The notes: generated by a model not told the origin, from the sequence alone. Numbered from the stretch's first letter, positions 50,452 through 59,201 are shown. The stretch: DNA of 64,000 nucleotides from Spongiactinospora sp. TRM90649 (GCF_029382225.1 NZ_JARLTC010000033.1:1-64000), one strand, 5' to 3'. Translations and numbers: made by a program.

Positions 50452-50779
50452 AGATCGCCGAAGGCCACTTGAAGGCGGTAAGGAACGAAGCGACGAGCAC
50501 AGTCGCCGTCGCGACCCCCATACGCGCCAGCCACGCTGAACCATGGCGCTGGGGCCGTCCACGCGTCAGTCCGACGGGAGTCACGCGGATCCCTGACGTG
50601 CGCTCGCTGGTGATCCCCATGACGGCGGTCCGGCCAAGAACGAGATCAGTCTGCCCTGGTCTTCGCGATAACGGATTCCTTTCAGGGGAGTCAGCCGCGC
50701 GGGGGATCGTTTCGAGCACCCGGCAGGCCGGCCCGGGTCGAGCGAGCTGGGGCTTCTGGCGAGCGCAGTGAAGCTGGTG
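50452..50779. other. Intergenic region, no gene seen
   Basis: A minus-strand frame (50426-50719) contains a hydrophobic run MGVATATVLVASFLTAF, possibly a scrap of a membrane protein, but it overlaps the APH gene and has no RBS. Nothing else is recognisable. Confidence 0.35.
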
Positions 50780-51193
50780 TCACGAGCGGGCCAGGTCCGT
50801 TTCGACGTTCCCCGCCATCACCGAAAGGATCCGTATGGTCTCGGCGTACTGGTCAAGCGTCAGCCCGCCCAGTACGGTCGCCCGGCTCACCTCCACGCGC
50901 TTGCTCGCCTCAAGGTGGGTGACGCGACCCGCCTCGGTGAGCGTGACGACGCCCTCGCCGGTCGAGGCCGCCCAGCCGCGCGCGGTCAACCCCTCCAACG
51001 GGTCCGGCCCGCCGTCCGTGGAGAAGTGGGTCAGCGCGGTGGCGAGCTCCTCACGCGTGGTGTCGCCACGGCTCAGAAAGTTGAGCGCCTGCCATTGACG
51101 TCGGCTGAGGCCGAGATCGGCGAGAGAGCGGGCGAACTGCTCCTCCAGCAGGTCGTGCAGGTGCATGAGCCAGTAGCCCAAAGGCTTGTCCAT
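50780..51193 (-). CDS. MarR-type winged-helix regulator
   Basis: Protein of 137 aa starting MDKPLGYWLMHLHDLLEEQF after GGAGATCTC. The core LADLGLSRRQWQALNFLSRG, then LTARGWAASTGEGVVTLTEA (wing) and the terminal dimerisation helix DQYAETIRILSVMAGNVETD are MarR-like. It is divergent from a second MarR-like gene across 54 bp containing GACA-N6-TGTC. The two may cross-regulate. Confidence 0.87.
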   Translation of the reverse strand: MDKPLGYWLMHLHDLLEEQFARSLADLGLSRRQWQALNFLSRGDTTREELATALTHFSTDGGPDPLEGLTARGWAASTGEGVVTLTEAGRVTHLEASKRVEVSRATVLGGLTLDQYAETIRILSVMAGNVETDLARS

Positions 51194-51211
51194 GAGATCT
51201 CCATGTAAGAT

Positions 51212-51225
51212 GACATGTGGTTGTC
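51212..51225. promoter_or_regulatory. Possible MarR operator
   Basis: GACA-N6-TGTC, with ATGT-N6-ACAT overlapping on its left, lies in the 54-bp gap between the two divergent MarR-type genes. Confidence 0.4.
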
Positions 51226-51247
51226 TAATACTATGTATGGGGGTTCG

Positions 51248-51736
51248 GTGACCGGCAAATCGGACGGCTACGTGGCCGAGATCGAGGCCGCCGTCGTCGG
51301 CATCCGCCGCAGCCAGCGCCGCCGTACGCTGGCCCGGCTGTCCGAACGGCGTGGCGAACCGGCCGGGCGGCACGCGGGACTGCCCGACGCCGTCTACGAG
51401 CTGCTCGACGTGATCGAGGCCGCCGAGGCGAACGGCGACGCGCTCACGGTCACCGACGCCGCGGCCATCCTGGACGTGGACCAGCCGCGCTCCAGCAGAC
51501 TCGCCGGGCAAGCCCTCCAGGCAGGGCTGCTACGGCGCGAGGCCGACCAGCTTGACGGCCGTCGCTCGCTGCTCGCGCTGACGACGGACGGCCGCGCCGT
51601 GCTCGCCCGGATCAGGGACTTCCGCCGCGCCGTCATCGCCGAGGCCACCGCGGAGTGGACCGAGGAGGACCGGGCCACGTTCGCCCGCCTGCTCAGCCGG
51701 TTCGTCCGGGACTTCGCCACGTGCACCCGCTCGTAA
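51248..51736 (+). CDS. MarR family transcriptional regulator
   Basis: Protein of 162 aa from GTG (VTGKSDGYVAEIEAAVVGIR); an ATG at 51233 is possible. The winged helix is AEANGDALTVTDAAAILDVD, QPRSSRLAGQALQAGLLRRE and the wing DGRRSLLALTTDGRAVL, followed by a dimerisation helix (TEEDRATFARLLSRFVRDFA). Divergent from another MarR-type gene. With no nearby transporter, its target is probably the divergent gene or itself. Confidence 0.9.
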   Translation: MTGKSDGYVAEIEAAVVGIRRSQRRRTLARLSERRGEPAGRHAGLPDAVYELLDVIEAAEANGDALTVTDAAAILDVDQPRSSRLAGQALQAGLLRREADQLDGRRSLLALTTDGRAVLARIRDFRRAVIAEATAEWTEEDRATFARLLSRFVRDFATCTRS

Positions 51737-52079
51737 CAGGCCACCCACTTACCCGGGGAACGCCATTCGTAGGGTTCAGCAACTCTCTCCGAGAAGTGGC
51801 CGCAGTGCGTGTTGGGGTTGGCCGTGCGCGGCGTGGCGAGGAAGGCGTCGGCGGCCACGGCGAGGCTGACGCCTCACCGCGCACGGCGGGGATCTTCGGT
51901 GCGGCGCCCATGCCGGCCGCCGCAAGGAAAGCGCCGACGAGACCCGCACGGTCGCCAAGACCACCATCCACCGACTGCTGTCATGCCGCGACACCGGCCT
52001 CCAACTTCACCCGCTATCGGCCTGCCAGGATCGGGGAACGGAGCCGACCTGCCGAAGGGCGGTGAGGTCGCCGCGATCG
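51737..52079. other. Region without a recognised gene
   Basis: Contains scraps only. A plus-strand stretch at about 51920-51985 reads GRRKESADETRTVAKTTIHR and may be a fragment. No start, stop or family supports a gene. Confidence 0.35.
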
Positions 52080-52853
52080 TCAGGGCGTCGGATCGGCTCC
52101 CGGACGTTCGGGACCGGCGGGGAGCCGGACGACGGCCGACCAGGCCTGCCCCTCGCCGAACCGCCACGCGGCGATCGCCGGATGCGGGGGAATGCCGTAT
52201 CCGGGGTTCTCGTCCTCGAGGTAGAGGGCGCCGTAGCCCCTGGCGGTGTCGTTTTCCCTGCACAGGTTCATCAGGTGGTCCCGCAGCCCCGGATGCTCGA
52301 TGGCGGCCAGGCGGCTTCTCCAACGATCTTCGACCCCGTACTCGGGTTCCAGCGGCATCAGGTGTTCGGGACCGCGCATGGTTCCCGTGATGACGCGCAT
52401 CGCGTCCAGCAGCGATCCGTCACTGTGCACGCGGAAGGCGACCAGGGGAAACGCCTCCGACAGATCACTGGTCTTCATGCCGCGCTCGACGAGGATCCGG
52501 CCCAGCTCCACGCCCGGCAATCCGGACTCCAGCCCGTTCACACCGTGCACCGCGTCCTCGCTATAGAAGATCGAGTTGCCCAGGTCGATGGCCCATTGCG
52601 GAGCTATGAGGTCCCAGCCTTCGAAGAGTTCGCCCAGGATGGGCACGCTGGAGAACGGCGCACTGACGATCTCGCCGCGCGCCAGCGGGGCGACGTCGAA
52701 GTCCTCGTCGAACAGCTCGAGCGACAGGTCAGAGCAGGAGTAGTACGTGGCGTACATCGCGTCCGCGTCGAAGTCCTCCAGCGGCTTGCCGAGGAGGATC
52801 GCGAAGGCTTGGGCCAGGGCGTCGTCCCAGGCGTTCTGCACCAAGGCGGTCAT
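52080..52853 (-). CDS. Hypothetical protein
   Basis: Protein of 257 aa from MTALVQNAWDDALAQAFAIL; GGGAG precedes the ATG at 52853. Acidic, with soluble-protein composition: DLSLELFDEDFDVAPLARGE, WAIDLGNSIFYSEDAVHGVN, LLDAMRVITGTMRGPEHLMP, RENDTARGYGALYLEDENPG. No signal peptide, membrane helix or catalytic motif was recognised. It is complete and shows normal codon use, so probably expressed. Confidence 0.65.
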   Translation of the reverse strand: MTALVQNAWDDALAQAFAILLGKPLEDFDADAMYATYYSCSDLSLELFDEDFDVAPLARGEIVSAPFSSVPILGELFEGWDLIAPQWAIDLGNSIFYSEDAVHGVNGLESGLPGVELGRILVERGMKTSDLSEAFPLVAFRVHSDGSLLDAMRVITGTMRGPEHLMPLEPEYGVEDRWRSRLAAIEHPGLRDHLMNLCRENDTARGYGALYLEDENPGYGIPPHPAIAAWRFGEGQAWSAVVRLPAGPERPGADPTP

Positions 52854-53016
52854 CGTGCTCCCTTCACATGATCGGGTGCCGAGCATCGTAGAGATCGGCT
52901 CCGACAACGCGGCCCACATCGGCGCTTCCCCGCCTCCGCCCGCGCGGCCGCTCACCGCGCCGAGACCGTGGAGGCACGCTGGCATCACGAGCGGCACGAA
53001 GCCTTGCACCCCGGCG

Positions 53017-53295
53017 ATGCCTACCCGGGCATCGTGGTTTCAGGGATGGAACCTGGAAGAAGCCGATGTCGACGCCCAGATCATGCCCGCAGGCCTGGAC
53101 GACCTGCATTCGAAGCGGCTGGCGCACCGGCACTTGCCCGGCTTTGGGCTGCTGGCTGATCGAACCCTCGTCTACTGGCCGTTCAATCCGCCCATCGTGG
53201 ACCTCTTCGACCCAGAACTGAAGGACGTGGAGATCAGCAGGGAGCGATTCGAGGCGGCCTGGCACCGCGCCCGAAGGGACAACCGTGACCTCTGA
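53017..53295 (+). CDS. Hypothetical protein, N-terminus possibly truncated
   Basis: From ATG 53017 the 92-residue reading has WFQGWNLEEADVDAQIMPAG, then LPGFGLLADRTLVYWPFNPP and ERFEAAWHRARRDNRDL. The closing pattern (...RFEAAWxRA) recalls DUF6879-like actinobacterial proteins, which are longer and act near XRE regulators; this is weak. The start lacks a clear RBS. It overlaps the next gene's GTG by 11 bp. Confidence 0.45.
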   Translation: MPTRASWFQGWNLEEADVDAQIMPAGLDDLHSKRLAHRHLPGFGLLADRTLVYWPFNPPIVDLFDPELKDVEISRERFEAAWHRARRDNRDL

Positions 53296-53660
53296 ACACC
53301 CGACCTCCCCTCCGGAAGGACATCGATACAGCGCGGCCGATATCACCGTGCTCGAGTCCGACGCCGTCGTCCTCAAGTGGCCGGGAATGTACTTCGGGGC
53401 AGGACTGGACGACCCCAGGCTGCCGGCCCTTGTTGCTGTCAGCCGCGGCTCAGCATGCACTGCACCCGGCGACGCGAGTCGCCGAAGACCACTCGCTGAT
53501 CTCAGAGATCGTCGTCTTCGGCGACTTGTGTTTCAACGTGACGATCAACCAGCAGCACACTTGGTCGGACTCCCCGCCCCTCGGCTACCGCGACGCAGGC
53601 CCCGTCAACCTCGTAATCCCGTCATCCCACCGCCCGCAGGGCGTGATCACGATCCTCTGA
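53285..53660 (+). pseudogene. GyrB-N-terminus-like small protein, frameshifted
   Basis: A GTG start gives RYSAADITVLESDAVVLKWP, then GMYFGAGLDDPRLPAL. This matches the opening of GyrB/ParE (ITVLE...AVR-RPGMYIG). At about 53430 the frame shifts to LLSAAAQHALHPATRVAEDH and ISEIVVFGDLCFNVTINQQH, ending GVITIL. The ATP-binding N-box (normally E..DN) is replaced by AAAQHAL. At about 125 aa it would be a mini GHKL-like domain without ATPase residues. Function unknown. Confidence 0.5.
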
Positions 53661-53700
53661 TTCAGTGGCCGGGACCATCGACGACCTGGGAACCTGAGCC

Positions 53701-54246
53701 ATGCCACCCACAGAGCCAAGCAGGTATCGAGTCGGCGAAACCGCACTGGTGGCCAAAATCCCCGAAGCAGAACCACTGGTCGGCCAGTGGCGCTCTCGGT
53801 TGGATCCTGGCGCGGCTGACGGCGTTCCGGCACATGTGACGATCCTCTATCCGTTCCTCGATCACGACCGCCTCGATGAGGTCGTGCTGAGCCGGCTCAG
53901 CACACTCATCGCCACCTACCCGGCGTTCAACGTCCGGTTTTCAGGATGCGGCCGGTTTCCCGGCGTGCTCTATCTCGCGCCATCCCCCAGCCGGCCGTTC
54001 CAAGAGCTGACCGAAGCGGTCGCCGGACAATGGCCCGAGACCCAACCTTACGGCGGCCGGTTCGCCGAGATCATCCCTCATCTCACCGTCGCCGACCAGC
54101 AAGAACCGCAGCTCCTCGACCACGTCGAAACCGAGCTGACGACCAAGCTGCCCCTGGCCGCCCAGATCCGCGAAATCCACCTGTTGGTCAGTGACGGCAG
54201 CCGCTGGCGCGAAGACAGAGCCTTCGAGCTTCAACGCCTCAACTGA
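53701..54246 (+). CDS. 2'-5' RNA ligase family (2H phosphoesterase) protein
   Basis: Protein of 181 aa with the two catalytic HxT/S motifs: HVTILYPFLD near residue 45 and HLTVADQQEP near residue 122. The first half follows LVGQWRSRLDPGAADGVPAH and the second VLYLAPSPSRPFQELTEAVA. 2H proteins cleave or ligate 2'-5' or cyclic phosphodiester bonds in RNA or nucleotides. The start follows a weak GGGAACC. No partner genes are obvious. Confidence 0.87.
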   Translation: MPPTEPSRYRVGETALVAKIPEAEPLVGQWRSRLDPGAADGVPAHVTILYPFLDHDRLDEVVLSRLSTLIATYPAFNVRFSGCGRFPGVLYLAPSPSRPFQELTEAVAGQWPETQPYGGRFAEIIPHLTVADQQEPQLLDHVETELTTKLPLAAQIREIHLLVSDGSRWREDRAFELQRLN

Positions 54247-54439
54247 CCATGGCACTGCCGTCCTGCCGGAGCCGGGAGGGCCCAACGGCGCCGACTGCGA
54301 CTCCGTGAGGATCAGATAGGTGACCCATCACAACAGCGGCAGTTGACGCCACACACAGCGCAGGCCTCGTGCGAACACGATCCGATGAGCAAGTTTGCCG
54401 GCGCTCACGGCCAAGTCCCGCCACAGGGAGCCCGAGAAT

Positions 54440-55010
54440 CCGCTACTTCCACCCCTCACCAGAGGTGATCGCGGAGGTGACCGCCTTGCTCGCGCCGGGA
54501 GACCCGTCGCGTCGTCGTCGGGCTGCGCGGATCTCGGAGTCGGCGACCTCGTCGGCGAGCAGGATGTACAGCTGGGTGGTGTGGAGGCGTGGCCGAGCCA
54601 CCGGCGGACGACCTCGATGGGGACGCCGACGTTCATGAGTTCGGTGGCGTGGGCGTGCCGCAGCCGGTGAATGTCGATCTCGCCCCCGGCGGCTTCGCAG
54701 TAGCCCTCCCAGCGGTGGTGGGCGGCGTCGTAGGACAGGGGCCCGCCGGACCTGCGGACGTGCTCATCGTCCTGACGGAGGTCGACGTCGTCGAGGTCCG
54801 GTGCGCAGGCTTCGGCGGCGCGGGCTCCGCACACGTAGATCGTCTCGAATAGGACCCGGTCGCGGAGCCGGTCGAGCGGCACGTCCGTGCGCGACCGGCG
54901 GCTGCGGATCGAGTTGAGACTTTGGTGACGTCGGCGGTCGCGGCGGGACGGAGCGTCTTGGCCACGTTGATGGTTTCACCGATCCGGGCGATGGCACGGC
55001 CAAGCCCAGG
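54440..55010 (-). pseudogene. Tyrosine recombinase (integrase), multiply broken
   Basis: Fragments in successive frames: RLRDRVLFETIYVCGARAAE (first catalytic Arg in GARAAE), the second box HRLRHAHATELMNVGVPIEV with VVRRWLGHAS, then after a frameshift TTQLYILLADEVADSEIRAA with the nucleophile Tyr. Upstream, TINVAKTLRPAATADVTKVS lies in yet another frame. The N-terminal core-binding domain is missing. A second dead integrase in the window. Confidence 0.62.
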
Positions 55011-55019
55011 AAGGTCATC

Positions 55020-55445
55020 GGGCTGCACACCAGCGCCGGGGCCGAGACCCTGGTCAAACTCACAGTCGATGTGGAGGGCGCGGAGCCGGGGATCGTGTCC
55101 ACAACTGTCCCATCGGCTTCACCCCGACACCGTCGCCACCGCTTTCGACCAGATGCGCGGCGGGAGCGGCCACGCCATGCGCCACCTGATCGACGACGAC
55201 CTCATCCCGAACAAGGGCAGCGTCGCCGCCAAGCGGCAGGTGTCCGAGGAGCTGCTGACACCGGTCCTGACCAACCCCACCAAGACGTTCTCCTGGAAAC
55301 TGGGCGACACCAAGACGCGGGCGTTCGCTGGCATGGTCCGGGGCAAGATGGTCGTGGTCTTCGTCGCAATGGAGGGGCCGTACAGGGCAAGGTCATCTCG
55401 GCCCTGGTGCCGACGGCCGCGAACATGCAGAAGTGGGGCCTATAG
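55020..55445 (+). pseudogene. Remnant of a polymorphic toxin: Hint-domain scrap and toxin C-terminus
   Basis: HTSAGAETLVKLTVDVEGAE, then PGIVSTT, resembles the middle of a pre-toxin Hint domain of RHS-type proteins. After a frame change comes HPDTVATAFDQMRGGSGHAM, then RHLIDDDLIPNKGSVAAKRQ and KTFSWKLGDTKTRAFAGMVR, and (one more shift) VQGKVISALVPTAANMQKWG. The Gly-His-Arg-His / Lys / Thr / Trp pattern at a protein's end, just before a small acidic gene, is that of a secreted toxin domain. Probably an RNase-type BECR-like toxin, by pattern only. Confidence 0.5.
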
Positions 55446-55488
55446 GAGTGGGTTCCGCGGAAGTGGAGACGGCAGAACGTGAGTAACC

Positions 55489-55965
55489 GTGAGTGACATC
55501 GTCGAGGCGCTGATGTGGGACGGCGTGCGCTGCATGATCAGCGTCTTCGCCGCCCACACCGGCGACGAGACGCCCTCGGTCGACTTCCGCGCCGACGCCA
55601 CCGCGCCGACGCGGGTGAGGGTCTTCGAGCTGGTGGCCGAGGAGGGCCGGCGGCCGGAGCGGCGGGTGGCCGAGTACGACCTGACCTTCGACGAGGTGCC
55701 GCCCGGGCTGGCCGGCTACCTGCGGGTCTGCCTGCTGCGGGCCTGTTCGGCGGAGACGAGCGTGGTGGCCTGGCTGGGGTTCGAGGGGTCGTTCCACTTC
55801 GACCATCTGCTGACTGAGGACGTGGCGCATCAGATCTACGGGGTGTGTGCCGGGAGCGGTCCGCCCAAGCTCGCCCTGGAGGCCGAGGAGCGGCGCGGTG
55901 ATCGGTGGCGGGAGGTGCTGCGGCGACACGCGGACGCTCACCTGACGCGGCGAGGTGAACAGTGA
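55489..55965 (+). CDS. Putative immunity protein for the adjacent toxin remnant
   Basis: Acidic protein of 158 aa from GTG (VSDIVEALMWDGVRCMISVF) located 43 bp after the toxin remnant. It is soluble, alpha/beta by pattern (RVRVFELVAEEGRRPERRVA, SVVAWLGFEGSFHFDHLLTE) and has no recognised enzyme motif. Position and size are those of an immunity gene; no family was recognised. Its frame is intact while the toxin is broken, as often seen for orphan immunity genes. Confidence 0.55.
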   Translation: MSDIVEALMWDGVRCMISVFAAHTGDETPSVDFRADATAPTRVRVFELVAEEGRRPERRVAEYDLTFDEVPPGLAGYLRVCLLRACSAETSVVAWLGFEGSFHFDHLLTEDVAHQIYGVCAGSGPPKLALEAEERRGDRWREVLRRHADAHLTRRGEQ

Positions 55966-56330
55966 CAGGTCTATGGAGTCGGCGAGGGCCTGGTAGCCCG
56001 CGTCGTTGCCGTGCCGGTGGTGGCCGCCCCTGATCCGGGTGGGGCGGGCCGGGTCGCGCCAGGTGGCGTCGAAGTCCAGTACGGCCTCGAAGGCGTCGCC
56101 GGTGCGGGTCCAGTTGCCCTGGTTGGAGACGTAGCGGGTGGCCGTGCCGAGCCCGGCGAGGCGTTCGGCCAGGAGCTGCGGCCGCCCGTGGCCGGTGTCC
56201 GGGGTCGAGCCGGCGCCGTCGGTACGGCAGCCGCCCATCGTGACGACGGCGTCGCCGGGGATCGTCCAGCCGGTGCCCAGGGCGGGTCGCGGCGCGGTTG
56301 CCTCGCTGCGGTCGGTCGCCGGCCGCTAAC
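55960..56330 (-). pseudogene. SGNH/GDSL hydrolase, catalytic block lost
   Basis: GWTIPGDAVVTMGGCRTDGA, then GSTPDTGHGRPQLLAERLAG, corresponds to block I (normally GDSITDGAGSTPDT), with the catalytic GDS read as GGC. YVSNQGN recalls the next block. The sequence then jumps to the C-terminal region, AVLDFDATWRDPARPTRIRG and GNDAGYQALADSIDLSLF. About half of the enzyme is missing. Its end overlaps the immunity gene. Confidence 0.55.
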
Positions 56331-56482
56331 CCCGACCACCCCGTCCGCACCTGCTTCTCCGGCCGAAAACGGTTCCGCCATCCACCCGTTCCGGGCCGGT
56401 TGACTCAAGCAAGTAAGTCAAGCCTTACCTTCGCAGAAACTTGGCTGCATAGTGGAGAGCCGAGTCGAGAGGAGGGCTGCTG

Positions 56483-58681
56483 TTGCCGCAGTTCGATGAG
56501 GGTGCCGCAGGACAGGTTGAGGTGGAGCAGGCCCACGTGGCCGCCATGTACGGGCTGCTCGATGAGCGATTGGCGGATGCGCGCGCCCAACTGGCGGACG
56601 TGTTGAGGTCGTCGGCCGACAGCGCGGGTGAGGCGTACACGCGCGATGTCGAAGCAGAACGTCTGGCTCGTCGGATTCGCCGGCTGGAGGGGGCCGAGGA
56701 TGGGCTGGCGTTCGGCCGGATCGATGGCGCGGACGGCACCGTCCTGCACATCGGACGGCTCGGCCTGCGCACGGGCGACCGAGACCTGCCGCTACTCGTC
56801 GACTGGCGAGCGGAAGCGGCGCGGTCCTTCTACGCAGCGACGGCCGTCCACCCGATGGGGCTGCGGCGGCGCCGTCATCTACAGGTCAAGGACCGTGTGG
56901 TCCGTACGATGAGCGACGAGCTACTGGACGGATCCGCACCCGCGGCCGGCGACATCGTCGGCGACGGCCCGTTGACAGAGGCGCTGGAGGCGCACCGGAC
57001 AGGGCGGATGCGTGCGGCGGTGGCGACGCTGCAGGCCGAGCAGGACGGGATCGTCCGGTCCCCGCATCGGGGCGTGATGGTGGTGCAGGGCGGCCCCGGC
57101 ACGGGCAAGACCGTCGTCGCGCTGCACCGGGCGGCGTACGTACTGTACGCGTTCCCGGGTGCCGCCGCGCGCGGTGTGCTGCTACTCGGGCCGAACACGC
57201 GGTTCCTCGACTACGTCTCCCAGGTGCTGCCCTCGCTCGGCGAGAACGACGTGCTCCTGGCGACATGCGCGGAGCTGGCCGGCGTGGTACCCACAGCGGT
57301 GGAGCCGTTCGATGTCGCGCGCCTCAAGGGGGGTTCGGCGCTGGCCGAGGCGCTTGCGGACCTGGTGCGCTCTCTGCAGGCACCGGGCGGTGGGTTCGCG
57401 GTGCGTGTGGGGCAGGAGTGGGTCCGTCTGAAGAGAGCGGACGTCGCGGCGGCGCGGGAGGCCGCGGTGGCGAGCGGTCTGGCGCACAACCGTGCGCGGG
57501 AGGTGTTCAAGGAGCACCTGATCGGCATGGTCGCGGGCGCCCTGGAGCGCGGCACCGTCGAGGCCCTCGAACACATCGACGCCGAGATTTCCGAGAGCAC
57601 GGGCATGGATCTCGATGCCGCAGTCGAGGCCGATCTGCGGTCTCTCGGCTTCGACGACGCGCCGGCCGCGGACCCGGCCGAGGTGTTCGACGCCGATGCC
57701 GTCCGCGCGTACCTTGTGGGCGACGCCCATGTCGACAGTGCGGTGGAGTCCCTCTGGCCGCGGCTGGTACCCGAAGTGGTCGTAGGGGCGCTGCTGGCGG
57801 ACACTCGCACGATGGCCAGGCACCTGCCGTCGCTCGCCGGTGACGAACATTCCCGGCTGGTGCGTTCCTCTGATGCCCCGTGGACCGATGCCGATGTACC
57901 GCTGTTGGACGAGGCGGCGGCCCTGGTGGACGGACCGCCGGAGCGGACGTTCGGGCACGTCGTGGTCGACGAGGCCCAGGAGCTGACCGCAATGCAGTGG
58001 CGGATGGTGATGCGCCGGTGTCCGGCCAGGTCGATGACGCTGGTGGGCGACTTCGCCCAGGCGGGACCCGCGACGACCGCAGGCGACTGGTCTCAGGCGC
58101 TGGGCCCGCATCTTGGAGGCAGGTTCGCCCTGCACACCTTGACCGTCAGTTACCGCACGACCCAGGAGATCCTGGCGACCACCCACGACCTGCTCACGCG
58201 GATTGCCCCCGGTCAGACACCGAGCCGGTCGATCCGCCATGGCGAGCCTCCCCGCAGCCTCACCGCGTGTCCGCACACACTCGCCACCATGGTGGCCAAG
58301 GAACTCCGGGCGCAGTCCGCAGCGCACCCGGGCGAACTGCTGGCCGTGATCTGCGCGGATGACCGGGTCAAGGAGATGGCATCCGCAGGTGTCGCACAGT
58401 GGGCGCGCCTCGTGCCGGCTTCCGAGGCCCGCGGCCTGGAGTTCGACGCGATCGTCATCGTCAGCCCGGAAGAGATCGTCGCGGCCCGCCCCAGCGGCGA
58501 GCGTGACCTGTATGTCGCCCTCACGCGTGCCACCAAGAGAGTGTGCACGATCGCCGTACACGCGGCCGGCCGGTGCTGCCGGCCGATAATTTTGGTGCCC
58601 CAAAGCAGAGGAGAGCCCCGTGGGCAAGGTGGTCATGTACGGCTCGGTGTCGGTGGACGGCTTCGTCGCGGACGAGAATGA
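56483..58681 (+). CDS. helR: HelR-like RNA polymerase-recycling ATPase (HelD class)
   Basis: UvrD/PcrA-like ATPase of 732 aa from a TTG after AGGAGG. An N-terminal coiled coil (residues 5-90) precedes the ATPase. Walker A is VVQGGPGTGKTVVALHRAAY; then LLGPNTRFLDYVSQVLPSLG, Walker B HVVVDEAQELTAMQWRM and motif III SMTLVGDFAQAG. The tail is EARGLEFDAIVIVSPEEIVA and LYVALTRATKRV. HelR displaces rifamycin from RNA polymerase and confers tolerance. The final about 25 residues overlap the next gene and are not family-like, so the native stop may be lost. Confidence 0.82.
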   Translation: MPQFDEGAAGQVEVEQAHVAAMYGLLDERLADARAQLADVLRSSADSAGEAYTRDVEAERLARRIRRLEGAEDGLAFGRIDGADGTVLHIGRLGLRTGDRDLPLLVDWRAEAARSFYAATAVHPMGLRRRRHLQVKDRVVRTMSDELLDGSAPAAGDIVGDGPLTEALEAHRTGRMRAAVATLQAEQDGIVRSPHRGVMVVQGGPGTGKTVVALHRAAYVLYAFPGAAARGVLLLGPNTRFLDYVSQVLPSLGENDVLLATCAELAGVVPTAVEPFDVARLKGGSALAEALADLVRSLQAPGGGFAVRVGQEWVRLKRADVAAAREAAVASGLAHNRAREVFKEHLIGMVAGALERGTVEALEHIDAEISESTGMDLDAAVEADLRSLGFDDAPAADPAEVFDADAVRAYLVGDAHVDSAVESLWPRLVPEVVVGALLADTRTMARHLPSLAGDEHSRLVRSSDAPWTDADVPLLDEAAALVDGPPERTFGHVVVDEAQELTAMQWRMVMRRCPARSMTLVGDFAQAGPATTAGDWSQALGPHLGGRFALHTLTVSYRTTQEILATTHDLLTRIAPGQTPSRSIRHGEPPRSLTACPHTLATMVAKELRAQSAAHPGELLAVICADDRVKEMASAGVAQWARLVPASEARGLEFDAIVIVSPEEIVAARPSGERDLYVALTRATKRVCTIAVHAAGRCCRPIILVPQSRGEPRGQGGHVRLGVGGRLRRGRE

Positions 58682-59201
58682 CCAGCCCGGACCGCTGTTC
58701 GACTGGTTGTCCAGCGGTGACGTCCCGTTGGACGAGAGCGGCGTGCTGAAGGTGTCGCAGACGTCCTACGATTACACTCGGGCGTACTGGGAGCAGATCG
58801 GAGTCACGATCGCCGGCCGCCACGTCTTCGACCTGACCGACGGCTGGGACGGCAAGCCGCCGAGCGGCATCGACCACGTGGTCGTCGTGTCGCACCGGCC
58901 GATGCCCGAGGGCTGGGACCCCGAGGCGCCGTTCCACTTCGTCGACGGCGTCGAGACGGCCGTGGCCAAGGCGCAGGAGCTCGCGGGTGAGCGCATCGTC
59001 GAGGTCGCCGCCGGCGACGTCGGTGGCCAGGTGCTCGCCGCGGGCCTGGTCGACGAGGTGCGCATGGACGTCGTACCCGTCGTGTTCGGGTCCGGCAAGC
59101 GCTACTTCGGGTCGGTCCACGCGCAGCACCTGTTGGAGGATCCTGACGTGGTGATTCAGGGCAACCGGGTGCTTCACCTGCGCTATCGGGTACGCCGTTG
59201 A
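58620..59201 (+). CDS. Dihydrofolate-reductase-family (RibD C-terminal) protein
   Basis: Protein of 193 aa from GTG (VGKVVMYGSVSVDGFVADEN) after AGAGGAGAG. The RibD_C/DHFR-like fold shows in VSVDGFVADENDQPGPLFDW, GRHVFDLTDGWDGKPPSGID, VVVVSHRPMP and RIVEVAAGDVGGQVLAAGLV followed by DEVRMDVVPVVFGSGKRYFG. Such NADPH-dependent proteins are common stand-alone reductases; the substrate is unknown. It overlaps the HelR-like gene's 3' end by 62 bp. Confidence 0.9.
   Translation: MGKVVMYGSVSVDGFVADENDQPGPLFDWLSSGDVPLDESGVLKVSQTSYDYTRAYWEQIGVTIAGRHVFDLTDGWDGKPPSGIDHVVVVSHRPMPEGWDPEAPFHFVDGVETAVAKAQELAGERIVEVAAGDVGGQVLAAGLVDEVRMDVVPVVFGSGKRYFGSVHAQHLLEDPDVVIQGNRVLHLRYRVRR

Noticed and set aside
57182..58636. 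484-codon minus-strand frame
   Set aside because: Antisense to the HelR-like ATPase.
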